64,000 nt of DNA from assembly GCA_030412945.1 (NCBI GenBank), contig JAUHJS010000002.1:566504-630503 (forward strand), written 5' to 3'. A program made the position numbers and the translations under genes. This document shows, piece after piece, positions 53,607 through 62,597 of this stretch (within the stretch, counting starts at the first letter, position 1; every line of letters starts with the position of its first letter). Below the pieces are notes generated by a model. The model had not been told where the DNA came from, searched no databases, and saw only the letters and a list, made by a program, of their open reading frames with translations. The DNA comes from Shiella aurantiaca (lineage in GTDB: Bacteria > Bacteroidota > Bacteroidia > Cytophagales > Cyclobacteriaceae).

Positions 53607-54695
53607 TTAAAATAGAAGAAAGCTTATGAACAGCTCACCCACAAAAAAGGTGAGTATGCAGAACATATATAAAAATCCTAATAGCAGGAATTTGAAAATT
53701 GTTTTGCCCCAGCCTTGCTCATAAAAGCGATGAAAGGAAAATAGGCTATAAAATGAGGCTACCATAAAGAAAATCGTAAAGGCCCATCCTTTTTGCTCAT
53801 CGTTGAAGCTATTGTTGAAATAAAGAAAACAACTTAAGGCTCCGTATATCAAATAGGAAAAGCTGTGTAGGTGTATGGCATGGATTAGGTGGCCAATGTA
53901 TAAGGTTTCTCTCTGGCGGAAATACAGAATCTTAAGCAGAAAGGCAAAAAGAGGAATTAGCAAAAACATCATCAGTGGAATGTTTTTTAACACATAGGAG
54001 AGAAATACCTCTGAGTCTTTGTTCTGGATTTTGCGAAGTTGTCGGGTAGCTTTTCGTAAAAAGGGCTTCTCCAGTTTCATGGTATCCAGCAAGGCTTCAT
54101 CGCTTATGCTATCTACTTTTCGGTACTTTTTGTATTTGCTATAGGCTTCACCGCTAATACCTAAAAATCCATCCTCCACCTCGGTAGTATCGGCATAGTC
54201 AACTAGCTTTTTACCCTCCGGAAGTGCCACGAATTGCTGCTTGGCATTGGCAGAGTCTAAAGCCTCCAACCCTTTTCTGAACTCATTGGCAGTTAATTGT
54301 ACCACCGAGTCCTTTTGTGCTTCGGACATTTCCTTAGGATCTACATCTATATTTATTACGGCCTGATCCCCATAGTCTTTGGTCAGTAATAGGGATAAAA
54401 AGAAGAAGAAGAATACCGAAATGACAAGATATAAGCGAAAAGGGTTCACATAGGCCGCTCGTTTTCCCTGACGGTACATAGCGGAAAGATAGCCCGGCTT
54501 GAAAAAGAAGGGTACTATGCTATGAAAAAGCCGCGAGTCGAAGGCAAGGGTATTAGAGAAGAAATCGTATAAGATCATTCCCAAAGGAAGATTGCTATCA
54601 GTATTTTCTTGCCCGCAATTCGAACAGAACTCATGATGCCTTTCCAGGCGCTGTCCGCAGTTAAGGCACAAGGGAGTTTTTCTTCTTTTCTTCAT
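53607..54695 (-). CDS. DUF3667 membrane protein with zinc-ribbon
   Basis: This 362-residue protein begins with a zinc ribbon (CLNCGQRLERHHEFCSNCGQ, Cys at about residues 10, 13, 24, 27). A DUF3667-type segment with one membrane helix follows (FFKPGYLSAMYRQGKRAAYV, LYLVISVFFFFF), then a charged region of about 120 residues and four more helices at the C-terminus. The function is unknown. It stands alone with IS remnant DNA beyond its 3' end. Confidence 0.85.
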   Translation of the reverse strand: MKKRRKTPLCLNCGQRLERHHEFCSNCGQENTDSNLPLGMILYDFFSNTLAFDSRLFHSIVPFFFKPGYLSAMYRQGKRAAYVNPFRLYLVISVFFFFFLSLLLTKDYGDQAVINIDVDPKEMSEAQKDSVVQLTANEFRKGLEALDSANAKQQFVALPEGKKLVDYADTTEVEDGFLGISGEAYSKYKKYRKVDSISDEALLDTMKLEKPFLRKATRQLRKIQNKDSEVFLSYVLKNIPLMMFLLIPLFAFLLKILYFRQRETLYIGHLIHAIHLHSFSYLIYGALSCFLYFNNSFNDEQKGWAFTIFFMVASFYSLFSFHRFYEQGWGKTIFKFLLLGFLYMFCILTFFVGELFISFLLF

Positions 54696-54842
54696 ATCCC
54701 GAAAAATTACAAAAAAACTGAATCAATGCACTTTCTCCTTCCTAAATCTTCTTTTTTTACCCGTAAAAGTCCCTCTTGTCTTAGGTAAATCCATTTTTGC
54801 AGACATTTTGCTCTAAATTTTCTCTTATATTTACTTTATTGA

Positions 54843-54850
54843 TATCTTTG
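54843..54850 (+). promoter_or_regulatory. -7 element that decides the next gene's start
   Basis: TATCTTTG (TAnnTTTG) lies 27 bases upstream of the GTG at 54878. A TTG-initiated longer frame from 54797 would start upstream of this promoter. Confidence 0.4.
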
Positions 54851-54877
54851 AAAATCAATTTTTTAATATTACCGATT

Positions 54878-55885
54878 GTGTATATCTGTAAAAGAATAGT
54901 TCCTGTACTCGTTTTGCTACTTTTCGGTACAGCCGTGTTTTCTCAGAAAACCACCGTTACCTATGAAGAACTGTACGATGCTCCTTATGACATCAATAAG
55001 TTGTTCGTTGGTTTTCAACCCATTTATGGAGAAACTTTCGTCACGAATGTGAACTTAGGCTTTGGTCTTGAGGCCACTTATTTTATGAACAATAAGTTGG
55101 ACTTTCGGGCGCATTTTAGGATGCCGTATTATCAAGGGACTGATTTTGAACGTAATGTGGCGCGCCAAAATGAAAATAATCTTATCGTGAACGCACCTTT
55201 CAATTTTATGTATGTAGAGGCAGGTGCCACCTACCATATTATTGATATCGAGAAAGATTCAAAAAGTAAGCTTCCGCTCTATTCCAAAAACTATAAAGGA
55301 AGCAAATGGGCCTCACGTGTACCCCAAAAAATGGAGGTACCCAATACCAAGCGCGAAGTAGTAGGGATACGCTTGGGTGGAATTTTCTTTAAATCAGCTA
55401 CCGACTTGGTGCGTGCTACCGAAAAGCAGAATATTACTTTGGTGGATACCGAAGGAGGTAGTTTTCCGGCCAATACCCATATTTATGGAAATGTGACCTC
55501 ACCAAGCATATATATTGGCGGTTCATTATCATGGATTAAGAACTTTGCGGCCAAGCCAGACAAAACCTTTGCCGTGGTCACCGATGACCATATTTTTACC
55601 AGCTTTGTCGATTTATTGATTTCCCCTTTTGTAACGGTTGAAGATATTCGCTACGGCCCAGTAGGTAATGTGCAAGTATTTAAAGGGGATCAAATAAAGA
55701 CCAGTTTTCTGGGATTCCGAATGGGAGTTGATGGGAAATTTAACCGTGAATTCAGCTGGGCCTATGGTGCAGAGTGGGGCTATCGCCCAACAGTGCAAGG
55801 GCGTGGATTTTACTCCATGATAAAAGTGAGCTTCCCGGTATATAGCACCAATCTCGATTACTCGGTAGAGGCATTCGGTCGATAA
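54878..55885 (+). CDS. Predicted secreted outer-membrane-like protein, GTG start
   Basis: With the GTG at 54878 the protein has about 335 residues and starts with a normal signal peptide (YICKRIVPVLVLLLFGTAVFSQ). The rest alternates strands (NVNLGFGLEATYFMNNKLDF, GGSLSWIKNF, WAYGAEWGYRP) as in a beta-barrel. Aromatic residues are frequent, and the ending is VEAFGR. The family is not recognised. No in-frame ATG lies upstream of the signal peptide. A terminator separates it from hutI. Confidence 0.7.
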   Translation: MYICKRIVPVLVLLLFGTAVFSQKTTVTYEELYDAPYDINKLFVGFQPIYGETFVTNVNLGFGLEATYFMNNKLDFRAHFRMPYYQGTDFERNVARQNENNLIVNAPFNFMYVEAGATYHIIDIEKDSKSKLPLYSKNYKGSKWASRVPQKMEVPNTKREVVGIRLGGIFFKSATDLVRATEKQNITLVDTEGGSFPANTHIYGNVTSPSIYIGGSLSWIKNFAAKPDKTFAVVTDDHIFTSFVDLLISPFVTVEDIRYGPVGNVQVFKGDQIKTSFLGFRMGVDGKFNREFSWAYGAEWGYRPTVQGRGFYSMIKVSFPVYSTNLDYSVEAFGR

Positions 55886-55908
55886 AAAAGAAACATACCA
55901 TTTAATTG

Positions 55909-55931
55909 AAAGGCTCTTGTAGCCTTTTTTT
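55909..55931 (+). terminator. Intrinsic terminator before hutI
   Basis: AAAGGCT pairs with AGCCTTT around CTTGT and runs into seven T. It overlaps the longest possible reading of hutI, so hutI must start further down. Confidence 0.7.
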
Positions 55932-55935
55932 GTTT

Positions 55936-57168
55936 ATGAAATTACTGATTAATTGTAAAGAACTGGTTCAGCTACTTCCTTCTGACGTCCAATGGGTGGC
56001 GGGCGAGGAGATGAGCCGAGTAAACAGTTTGTCGAACGCTTGGCTGAGAATTACGGGAGAACATATTGCTGACTTCGGCACTATGGATACTTGTCCCACA
56101 CCTTTGCCCGGTGAGGAGGTAGTCGACCTGAGTGGAAGGATGGTCATGCCTTGCTTTGTCGATTCGCATACGCATTTGGTGTTTGCCGGAAGTAGGGAGT
56201 TGGAGTTTGTTGACAAAATCAAAGGCTTAAGCTATGCCGAAATAGCCGCCAAAGGAGGCGGTATACAAAACAGTGCTCGTAAATTGAGAGCTACTTCCGA
56301 GGCGGAGCTTTTTGAACTGGCCATGAAACGAGCCCAAGAGGTAATTTCCTATGGCACGGGCGTAATCGAAATCAAGAGTGGCTATGGACTCACTCCAGCC
56401 GATGAAATTAAAATGCTGCGCGTGGCTAAACAAATAGGAGAAGCTACCCGATTGGTGGTAAAAACCACTTTTTTGGGGGCGCATACCGTTCCTGCTGAGC
56501 TAAAAAGCAAAGAAGAATACATAGAGCAAGTGCTGCATGAAATGATTCCCCAAGTAGCGGAAGAAGGATTAGCAGAATACTGCGATGTATTTTGTGAGAA
56601 AGGCTTCTTTACTCCCGAAGAAACCGAGCGCATTTTACAGCAAGGTCTGGACTTTGGCTTGAAGCCTAAGATTCATGCCAATCAGCTGCATGTATCAGGA
56701 GGTGTGCAGGTAGGCGTGAAAATGGGAGCCATTAGTGTAGATCACCTCGAAAGCATGGGGCAAGAGGAAATTGATGTATTGAAGAGCGGAAAAACCATGC
56801 CTACTTTATTGCCAGGTGCGGCCTTTTTCTTGCGCATGAGCTATCCGCCTGCCCGTGATATGATTGCCCAAGGATTGCCCGTAGCCATTGCCTCTGATTA
56901 TAATCCCGGTAGCGCACCCAGCGGCAATATGCAATTGATGATGAGCCTAGCCTGTGTGAATATGCGTATGACACCCGAAGAGGTACTTCATGCCACTACT
57001 ATCAATGGCGCCTATGCCTTAGAACTTTCCAGTAAAGTAGGGAGCATAGCCAAAGGGAAATTGGCTAGTTTGATTATCACCAAAGAGATTCCTTCACTGG
57101 CATTTATTCCGTATAGTTTCGGCTCCAATTGTGTGGAGCGCATGCTGCTTAAAGGGGAATGGGTGTAG
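55936..57168 (+). CDS. hutI: Imidazolonepropionase
   Basis: HutI (410 residues) opens imidazolonepropionate to formiminoglutamate in histidine breakdown. Amidohydrolase metal ligands are in DSHTHLVFAG, with GGGIQNSARKLRATSE, LGAHTVP, KIHANQLHVSGG, DHLESM and ASDYNPGSAPSGNMQ following. The start at 55936 (MKLLINCKELVQL) is chosen because an earlier frame begins inside a terminator. hutU, hutH and hutG are not in the window. Confidence 0.96.
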   Translation: MKLLINCKELVQLLPSDVQWVAGEEMSRVNSLSNAWLRITGEHIADFGTMDTCPTPLPGEEVVDLSGRMVMPCFVDSHTHLVFAGSRELEFVDKIKGLSYAEIAAKGGGIQNSARKLRATSEAELFELAMKRAQEVISYGTGVIEIKSGYGLTPADEIKMLRVAKQIGEATRLVVKTTFLGAHTVPAELKSKEEYIEQVLHEMIPQVAEEGLAEYCDVFCEKGFFTPEETERILQQGLDFGLKPKIHANQLHVSGGVQVGVKMGAISVDHLESMGQEEIDVLKSGKTMPTLLPGAAFFLRMSYPPARDMIAQGLPVAIASDYNPGSAPSGNMQLMMSLACVNMRMTPEEVLHATTINGAYALELSSKVGSIAKGKLASLIITKEIPSLAFIPYSFGSNCVERMLLKGEWV

Positions 57169-57200
57169 ATTTGAGATTATTAGAGATTAGATTTTAGACA

Positions 57201-57243
57201 AAAAAGGCCTGTCGTTTTACATTCCGACAGGCCTTCTTTTTTA
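57201..57243. terminator. Bidirectional terminator between hutI and a lipoprotein gene
   Basis: AAGGCCTGTCG pairs perfectly with CGACAGGCCTT (11 pairs, 10-base loop), with A/T runs on both sides serving both convergent genes. Confidence 0.85.
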
Positions 57244-57834
57244 TTGTGGCAGCTCAAAGAGTGGTTTTTTCTGTAATAATTCAGGATTGCGCTCCTCAAA
57301 CACACTTTTGTTTTCTTCGGTATAGGCATTGTAGCGTTTGGCCCAGCGATCGTGCTCAATGCGGTAATACAATACCCGCTCATTGGCCGCCAAAATATCT
57401 GCTTCCAATTCGGCCATTAAAGTATATTGATTAAAGGCGGGCTGAGAATAAGCAAATGAAATCACCCGATTGATGAGCGTGTTGGTAGCTATATCGTAAT
57501 TGTCAATGTTTTCCGAGATAGCTACCGTCACTTGGTCGTATCGAATAGCTTTGAGGTTTTCCAATTCCTGTTTCAGGGTGTCGAGCACGAGGCTGTCGTA
57601 CTGATAGCTATATTCCATTTCTTGTATCAAGCGCTTCAAGTCACTGAGCTTGGCATCATCATCTTCCATCATAAAGGTCCATGCTTTTTGCAGGCTATCG
57701 CCTAGCGCTTTTTGGTATACCACTACCGAATCTTTTTCTTCTGGGCTAAGCTTTTTGCTTTTGCTAGTTTCGCATGAAAATACAAATAGCATGAGGGATG
57801 CAAGGGCAAGGTAGGAGAGGAGATGACGTTTCAT
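57241..57834 (-). CDS. Predicted lipoprotein downstream of paaD
   Basis: A 197-residue protein starting MKRHLLSYLALASLMLFVFSC, a lipoprotein signal with Cys21. The remainder is largely helical (coiled-coil-like SDLKRLIQEMEYSYQYD, LDTLKQELENLKAIRYDQ). A longer frame would overlap paaD by about 77 bases and lacks a signal peptide, so I use the ATG at 57834. That leaves 1 base between the paaD stop and this start. It seems to be the last gene of the paa operon, but any link to phenylacetate is unknown. Confidence 0.75.
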   Translation of the reverse strand: MKRHLLSYLALASLMLFVFSCETSKSKKLSPEEKDSVVVYQKALGDSLQKAWTFMMEDDDAKLSDLKRLIQEMEYSYQYDSLVLDTLKQELENLKAIRYDQVTVAISENIDNYDIATNTLINRVISFAYSQPAFNQYTLMAELEADILAANERVLYYRIEHDRWAKRYNAYTEENKSVFEERNPELLQKKPLFELPQ

Positions 57835-57835
57835 A

Positions 57836-58321
57836 CTACAAAGGTTTAAATTGTTCGAAAGCTTCTCTGCAATCATAGCAATAATGTATGGAACGACAAA
57901 GTGTTGGGCCAAAAGGAGTTTTCATTTCGGTATTCTCTCCATCGCAGCGCGGACATTTGGCTTTTTCTATAATGTCGATGTCCACGATTAAATTGTGCAT
58001 AGGAGGCGGAGCCAAGCCAAATTTTTTGATAGCCGCACGGCCTTTTTCAGAAATCAGGTTGCTGTTCCATGCAGTTTTAAAGTTGACTTCCACTTCTACC
58101 TCTTCCACTCCGTTGTTTTTCAAGACCTCCTGTACGTCCTGCTTCATCATATCAATAGCCGGACAGCCGGAAAAGGTGGGCGTCATTACCACTTTGACCT
58201 TTTGGCCTTGAATGGAAATATCACGGATAACTCCTAAATCTACCAACGATAAAACGGGTATTTCAGGGTCTTTTACCGCTTCTAGCCATTGTCTGATATG
58301 TGCTTCCGTCAAGGTCTCCAT
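57836..58321 (-). CDS. paaD: Phenylacetyl-CoA epoxidase subunit PaaD
   Basis: A 161-residue MIP18-type protein. The N-terminal domain (DPEIPVLSLVDLGVIRDI, MTPTFSGCPAIDMM) resembles Fe-S assembly factors. The C-terminal four-Cys segment (CPRCDGENTEMKTPFGPTLCRSIHYCYDC) should bind zinc; it is shown here to mark the Cys positions near residues 118-151. PaaD is needed for epoxidase maturation. It starts 4 bases after paaC. Confidence 0.93.
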   Translation of the reverse strand: METLTEAHIRQWLEAVKDPEIPVLSLVDLGVIRDISIQGQKVKVVMTPTFSGCPAIDMMKQDVQEVLKNNGVEEVEVEVNFKTAWNSNLISEKGRAAIKKFGLAPPPMHNLIVDIDIIEKAKCPRCDGENTEMKTPFGPTLCRSIHYCYDCREAFEQFKPL

Positions 58322-58325
58322 GTGT

Positions 58326-59081
58326 TTACCAATCGGCTGTTGGGTCCATTTTAAATACTTCCGACATTTCGTCTAGGAGTGGTTGTAAGTGCTTACTATG
58401 CTTGCCTTGACGACCACCGAGTATGGCGTTTGAGGCACTCCAGTTAAATGCACCCAAAGCTGTTTGTGCCAATATTGCATTCACCGATTCTATCCAACGT
58501 GCTTTCAAGGCTTCTTCTCCAATAAATATCCCCTCTGATATCAGCTGGGTTTCATAAGGAGACGGTTCGAAAATACCCAAGGCGTAAGGAGCCAATTCGT
58601 GCAAGCTTTGTTTTAAACGTGCCAAGGTTTCCTCATTGGCATTGCCCAATTGCTTAATCCAGGTATTGGCATGAATCAAATGGTATTTGATTTCGCCTTT
58701 GTACTTTCTGGCCAATTGCGCCAACGGCTCATAGCTACTGTTGCTCAGCGCCTCGAAGCGTAACCACTCGGCATGGTCGAACAAAAAATGGCGAATAAGA
58801 CTGAAATCGTATTCCCCATTGGGTAATTCTACCAATTGGCAGTTGTGAAACTGCTCTGCATTGCGCATAAAGGCTACGGTATCGGGTTCGGCTTCGCCTA
58901 ATTGGTTTAATAAAATATACAACTGTTGGCTTTGACCTACTTTGTCTTGTGCCATGCTCGAAAAAGCAATGTCTTCTTCCAAAATGGGGCCCATGCCTGT
59001 CCATTCCGAATTGCGATGACCTAAAATCAATTGATCATCGGCCATTTTATATAAAAGCTCTTTTAAAGCCAGATTATCCAT
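58326..59081 (-). CDS. paaC: Phenylacetyl-CoA epoxidase subunit PaaC
   Basis: PaaC (251 residues) is the structural partner of the diiron subunit PaaA. It begins LKELLYKMADDQLILGHRNSEW and contains EDIAFSSMAQDKVGQSQQLY and KYHLIHANTWIKQLG. The diiron ligand set is incomplete, as expected for this non-catalytic subunit. It overlaps the paaB gene by 8 bases. Confidence 0.94.
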   Translation of the reverse strand: MDNLALKELLYKMADDQLILGHRNSEWTGMGPILEEDIAFSSMAQDKVGQSQQLYILLNQLGEAEPDTVAFMRNAEQFHNCQLVELPNGEYDFSLIRHFLFDHAEWLRFEALSNSSYEPLAQLARKYKGEIKYHLIHANTWIKQLGNANEETLARLKQSLHELAPYALGIFEPSPYETQLISEGIFIGEEALKARWIESVNAILAQTALGAFNWSASNAILGGRQGKHSKHLQPLLDEMSEVFKMDPTADW

Positions 59082-59700
59082 GATTCTGTAGGTTTTGCTC
59101 TTCTTTGAACTGATTGATTTTGTCTTGCGCGCGGTAGTCTATGGCTTCTCTGTATTTCTTTTCATATAGGGTGTTCCACATATCCACATCCTCGGCATTG
59201 CTTTTAAAGAAATCACTGCTTTTGATAACCCAAGCATTGTACACCATTTTGCCGTCATTCAAAGTGGCTTGTGCTACCGCCAGGGCATCATCATAGCTAC
59301 TGGCTTGTACCGTGCCAGCATGCACATGCTGCTTGCCACGCTTTTTCAAATGGAAGATTTCATAGGCTTCCGTTTGGGCGGCATGTTGCTGTTCCCCTTC
59401 AAAAAGATCATACAGACTGGTGTCGCCCTCGGTGTAGGGTGTTACCATTACCTTGTGGGTAGCCACCGTCCAAATGCCCGAACAGGTATTACCTCTGCGG
59501 CTGTATTGCTCTTTACCAAATAAAAAAGCCATGTCATCATTGGGCGCATGTACAATACCCGCATGCTCAAAGGCCTTATCGGGCTTGGCTTGATGAAATA
59601 CCTCGTAGGTTTCTAATTGATCTAAAGGAGTTTTCGCGCGCAGTTCACCCCAACTTTCGGGAATGGGCAGGCGGTTCACTCTTGGGTCTAGTGATTGCAT
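59074..59700 (-). CDS. paaB: Phenylacetyl-CoA epoxidase subunit PaaB, double-domain form
   Basis: At 208 residues this is twice the length of E. coli PaaB (about 95). Two related PaaB units are visible: about residues 30-90 (YEVFHQAKPDKAFEHAGIVH to GIWTVATHKV) and 111-165 (AYEIFHLKKRGKQHVHAGTV to NAWVIKSSDFF). The rest is a C-terminal helical tail. PaaB bridges PaaA and PaaC heterodimers. A double form would fix its stoichiometry. It lies 19 bases after paaA. Confidence 0.9.
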   Translation of the reverse strand: MQSLDPRVNRLPIPESWGELRAKTPLDQLETYEVFHQAKPDKAFEHAGIVHAPNDDMAFLFGKEQYSRRGNTCSGIWTVATHKVMVTPYTEGDTSLYDLFEGEQQHAAQTEAYEIFHLKKRGKQHVHAGTVQASSYDDALAVAQATLNDGKMVYNAWVIKSSDFFKSNAEDVDMWNTLYEKKYREAIDYRAQDKINQFKEEQNLQNHG

Positions 59701-59719
59701 GATTAGTTGATAAAAATTC

Positions 59720-60706
59720 TTAAGCTAAAGGCGTTGTGTAGGCGGCTTCGGGTTTCAATAATGCTTTGCGCACCCACGCACCTCTTTCTTCGGCCACTCG
59801 TCTTACGGCTAGTCGCTCGGCATTGCAGGGGCCATCGCCATTGATTACGCGCTTAAATTCTTCCCAATCCGGCTCGGTATATTCCCACTCTCCGGTTTCA
59901 GGGTTTTTCTTTAAGTTAGGATCCGGAATGTTAAGGCCTAGCTCCCATATTTTTGGAACGTACATGTCCAAAAACTGCTGACGGCATTCGTCATTGGTTG
60001 CCATTTTCACTTTCCACTTCACCAGAATTTCGGTATGCACCGAAGCTTTGTCAGGTGGTCCGAAGAAGTGCATCATGGGTCCCCACCAGCGGTTGAGGGC
60101 TTCCTGCATCATCTTTCTTTGCCTAGGTGTTCCTGTTGCCATGTGGATGACGCAGTGGTGGCCATATTTCAGGTGGAAAGATTCTTCCGCACAAATGCGC
60201 TCCAAAGCACGGCAGTAAGGGCCATAGCTTCCTTTGGAATTGGCCAATTGGTTTACAATCGCGCCAGCATCTACCAGCCAGCTGATAAAGCAGCTATCGG
60301 CCCAGGTAAAGGTAGGGTAATTGAAAATGTTGGAATATTTTGATTTGCCTGAAAGCAGGTCGTCAATCATTTTTTCGCGGGGCTTGCCCAAAGTTTCGGC
60401 AGCACTGTACAAAAGTTGTGCATGGCCTACTTCATCTTGCACCTTGGCCATCAGGGCTAGCTTGCGCTTAAAGCCCGGAGCTCGGGTAATCCAAGTGCCT
60501 TCAGGCAAAGCACCGATAATTTCAGAGTGAGCGTGTTGCTCAATCATACGAATGAGCTGCTTGCGGTAAAGGGCAGGCATCCAATCGTTAGGTTCAATTT
60601 TTTCCCCACGGGCAATGCGCGCCTCAAATTCGGCCAATTTAATTGGGTCTTCGTTTTCCACACCGCCCATTTGCTGGGCTTCAAACGTGTTTCCTCCTCC
60701 GTACAT
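59720..60706 (-). CDS. paaA: Phenylacetyl-CoA epoxidase catalytic subunit PaaA
   Basis: PaaA (328 residues) carries the diiron centre that inserts oxygen into phenylacetyl-CoA. The ligand motifs are visible: [15 protein letters not shown] and [14 protein letters not shown], with [14 protein letters not shown] and [13 protein letters not shown]. It starts 78 bases after the TetR gene with no separate operator that I can find, so the operon is probably read through from the TetR promoter. The reductase gene paaE is not present downstream. Confidence 0.95.
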   Translation of the reverse strand: MYGGGNTFEAQQMGGVENEDPIKLAEFEARIARGEKIEPNDWMPALYRKQLIRMIEQHAHSEIIGALPEGTWITRAPGFKRKLALMAKVQDEVGHAQLLYSAAETLGKPREKMIDDLLSGKSKYSNIFNYPTFTWADSCFISWLVDAGAIVNQLANSKGSYGPYCRALERICAEESFHLKYGHHCVIHMATGTPRQRKMMQEALNRWWGPMMHFFGPPDKASVHTEILVKWKVKMATNDECRQQFLDMYVPKIWELGLNIPDPNLKKNPETGEWEYTEPDWEEFKRVINGDGPCNAERLAVRRVAEERGAWVRKALLKPEAAYTTPLA

Positions 60707-60784
60707 ATCTTTTTAGGTCTTATGGTAAATCGTGTTTTATCAATAAAGGCTCCGTTGAGCACTTTTGTTTTTCCTTTTACATAA

Positions 60785-61366
60785 TTAGGGTCTAAGACCA
60801 TCGAGCACAATCACGGCCAACTCATCGGCCACATCTTGTGCACTCATTTTGCCGCTAGGCTTGTACCATTGGTGTACCCAATTGAGCGAGGCCAGTATGG
60901 TAAGCACGGCAAATTTTTCGTTCACTTTTTTGAAAGCCCCTTGCGCCATTCCTTGACGCACTACTTCTCGGAAGCGTTGCTCATAGTCTTCGCGCATTTT
61001 CAGAAAATCGCTTAGGTAGGGCTCGCTTAGGTGGCGCCACTCATGCAAAAATACTCCCGCAGCAGCCGTGTCGGTAGTGAGCGTATTTACGTGGGCTACT
61101 ACATACTTTTTCAGCTTTTCGCTGGGGCCAGACTGCTCCGTAGTAATTTTGTCGAACTCAGCCATTAGGTCGTTGGCCATATCGAAGCAGATGTTGCGCA
61201 AAATCTCCTCTTTCGATTTAATGTGCGAGTAGAGGCTGCCTGCTTCCAAGCCCATTTCGGAGGCGAGGTCGCGCATACTGGTAGCCGCATAGCCGCGGGT
61301 TTGAAAAAGCTCCGTGGCTTTTTGCTCAATCTGTTTTTTGCGGGTGATTTTCTTTTCTTTCAACAT
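60785..61366 (-). CDS. TetR-family regulator of the paa operon
   Basis: A 193-residue regulator. The helix-turn-helix is in the first 55 residues (ATELFQTRGYAATSMRDLASEMG, then GSLYSHIKSKEEIL); the C-terminal domain is ligand-binding. It resembles the PaaR type that responds to phenylacetyl-CoA in several bacteria. Its own promoter contains a symmetric site between the -33 and -7 elements, which fits autorepression of the whole paa unit. The ligand assignment is inferred from context. Confidence 0.9.
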   Translation of the reverse strand: MLKEKKITRKKQIEQKATELFQTRGYAATSMRDLASEMGLEAGSLYSHIKSKEEILRNICFDMANDLMAEFDKITTEQSGPSEKLKKYVVAHVNTLTTDTAAAGVFLHEWRHLSEPYLSDFLKMREDYEQRFREVVRQGMAQGAFKKVNEKFAVLTILASLNWVHQWYKPSGKMSAQDVADELAVIVLDGLRP

Positions 61367-61382
61367 GTCTGCTTTCCAATAA

Positions 61383-61413
61383 CAAAATTAAACAACCAAA
61401 CGTTCGTTAGCAA
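61383..61413 (-). promoter_or_regulatory. Promoter of the tetR-paa operon
   Basis: On the minus strand TTG (61413-61411), a 20-base spacer and TAATTTTG (61390-61383) match the Bacteroidota promoter consensus, 16 bases before the ATG. Confidence 0.65.
61397..61410. promoter_or_regulatory. TetR operator inside the promoter spacer
   Basis: CAAACGTTCGTTAG has the symmetric form C-n-AACG-nn-CGTT-n-G, typical of TetR/PaaR sites. It lies wholly between the -33 and -7 elements, where bound repressor would exclude polymerase. Confidence 0.6.
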
Positions 61414-61791
61414 TTTTTCTTTCGACAAATTTACGAATGAAAGTACAAAATTTGGGGAAGAATTCTAAAGAAAGCCCTGATTGAATTGTTGGGAGGAGTT
61501 TTTTGGATAGGGTTGGGGTGAATTTGAGGCGTTTTTGAAATTAATGGCGGCATTTATTGGGCTATTGGCATGGGGGTTTACCAACAAATTTTTAAAGTTG
61601 TCAAGTGTGGGGCATGTGGTTTTAATAGACTAATAGTACGAATTTATTGTCTAATACTACTTAATTGTAGTTTGATTTTGAATTTAAAGCTCTTTGTTCG
61701 TTGCCGTAAGAGGTAATATCATCAGGCAAAAACCACTTTTTGTAAGTGTAACAAGGTATATCTTTCCGCTTTTTAAACTTTTAAACATAAC
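61414..61791. other. Gene-free stretch
   Basis: Beyond the TetR promoter I see no gene, clear hairpin or RNA in this AT-rich segment. A near-consensus -7 element (TATCTTTC) lies about 30 bases before the broken gene that follows. Confidence 0.5.
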
Positions 61792-62451
61792 ATGATGAAA
61801 AAACAACTTATCACCCTACTCGTTTTGCTACTTTTTGTAGGAGTAGGCCATGCCCAAAAATTCTTTAAAGGGACTATCAAAATGGATGATGGAACACTCA
61901 AGAGTGGTCTGGTAGTGATTCCGGATATGCCTTCTATAAAAAATGTAAGTTTTTAAAAATCGACTGATGCGGATAAAGAGGAGGTAAATACCCAATTGAT
62001 TCAATCGCTGACGTTGGTTTCTGAAACTCAAGCAACGTATGTGTTTGATTGTTCTAAAGTAGTGGGGCTTAATAAGAAATTACCGAAAGACAAGTTTATG
62101 CTGCTAAGGGTACAGGAAGGCTATGCCAATCTGTATTTTGTGGGAAGTAGGTATAAGGCGGATAAACAAGGGAATGTGGAAACGCGAGACACCTATGTAT
62201 CGGGTGCAGACTTGCCCTCTTTCGATTATTATATAAAGAAGAAGGGTAACGAAAGCATTGAGTTTTTCTCCAACACCAGTCCTTCGCCCACCATGTTTGG
62301 CCTAAACAAGATGCTAAAAAGACAGGCTGCTGCCTTGCTTGCCGATGATGAAGCGCTGTTGAAAAGAATAGATGCGGGAGAATTTAAGCATGAAGATATC
62401 CCAGAGGTAATCAGCATTTATAATGCAAATAAAGCTAAGGCTAAGAAATGA
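61792..62451 (+). pseudogene. Secreted-protein gene broken by one in-frame stop
   Basis: From ATG 61792 the frame gives a signal peptide (MMKKQLITLLVLLLFVGVGHAQ) and KFFKGTIKMDDGTLKSGLVVI. It meets TAA at 61954-61956 after VSF and continues in the same frame without another stop to 62451 (KSTDADKEEVNTQLIQ ... NANKAKAKK). The whole frame would encode 219 residues. A single base change from AAA, GAA or CAA explains the stop, so the event is recent or a sequencing error. The protein's N-terminal part resembles that of the next gene. Function unknown. Confidence 0.75.
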
Positions 62452-62472
62452 TAGCCAATAGTTGAGTTAATG

Positions 62473-62498
62473 AAAAGGAGAGTGATTCTCCTTTTTTT
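62473..62498 (+). terminator. Intrinsic terminator after the broken gene
   Basis: AAAAGGAGA pairs with TCTCCTTTT around GTGAT, followed by a T run. Confidence 0.75.
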
Positions 62499-62597
62499 GT
62501 TTAAAAAGGTAACTTCATTTTCTTATCTGTTTTCATTCTCGGATTGTTCTATTTTAGCCTTTTATTTGTATTTAATTCGATGATATAAAAACGATTT

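Noticed and set aside
54797..54877. TTG-initiated N-terminal extension of the secreted protein
   Set aside because: It would begin upstream of a TAnnTTTG element and would bury the signal peptide behind 27 residues.
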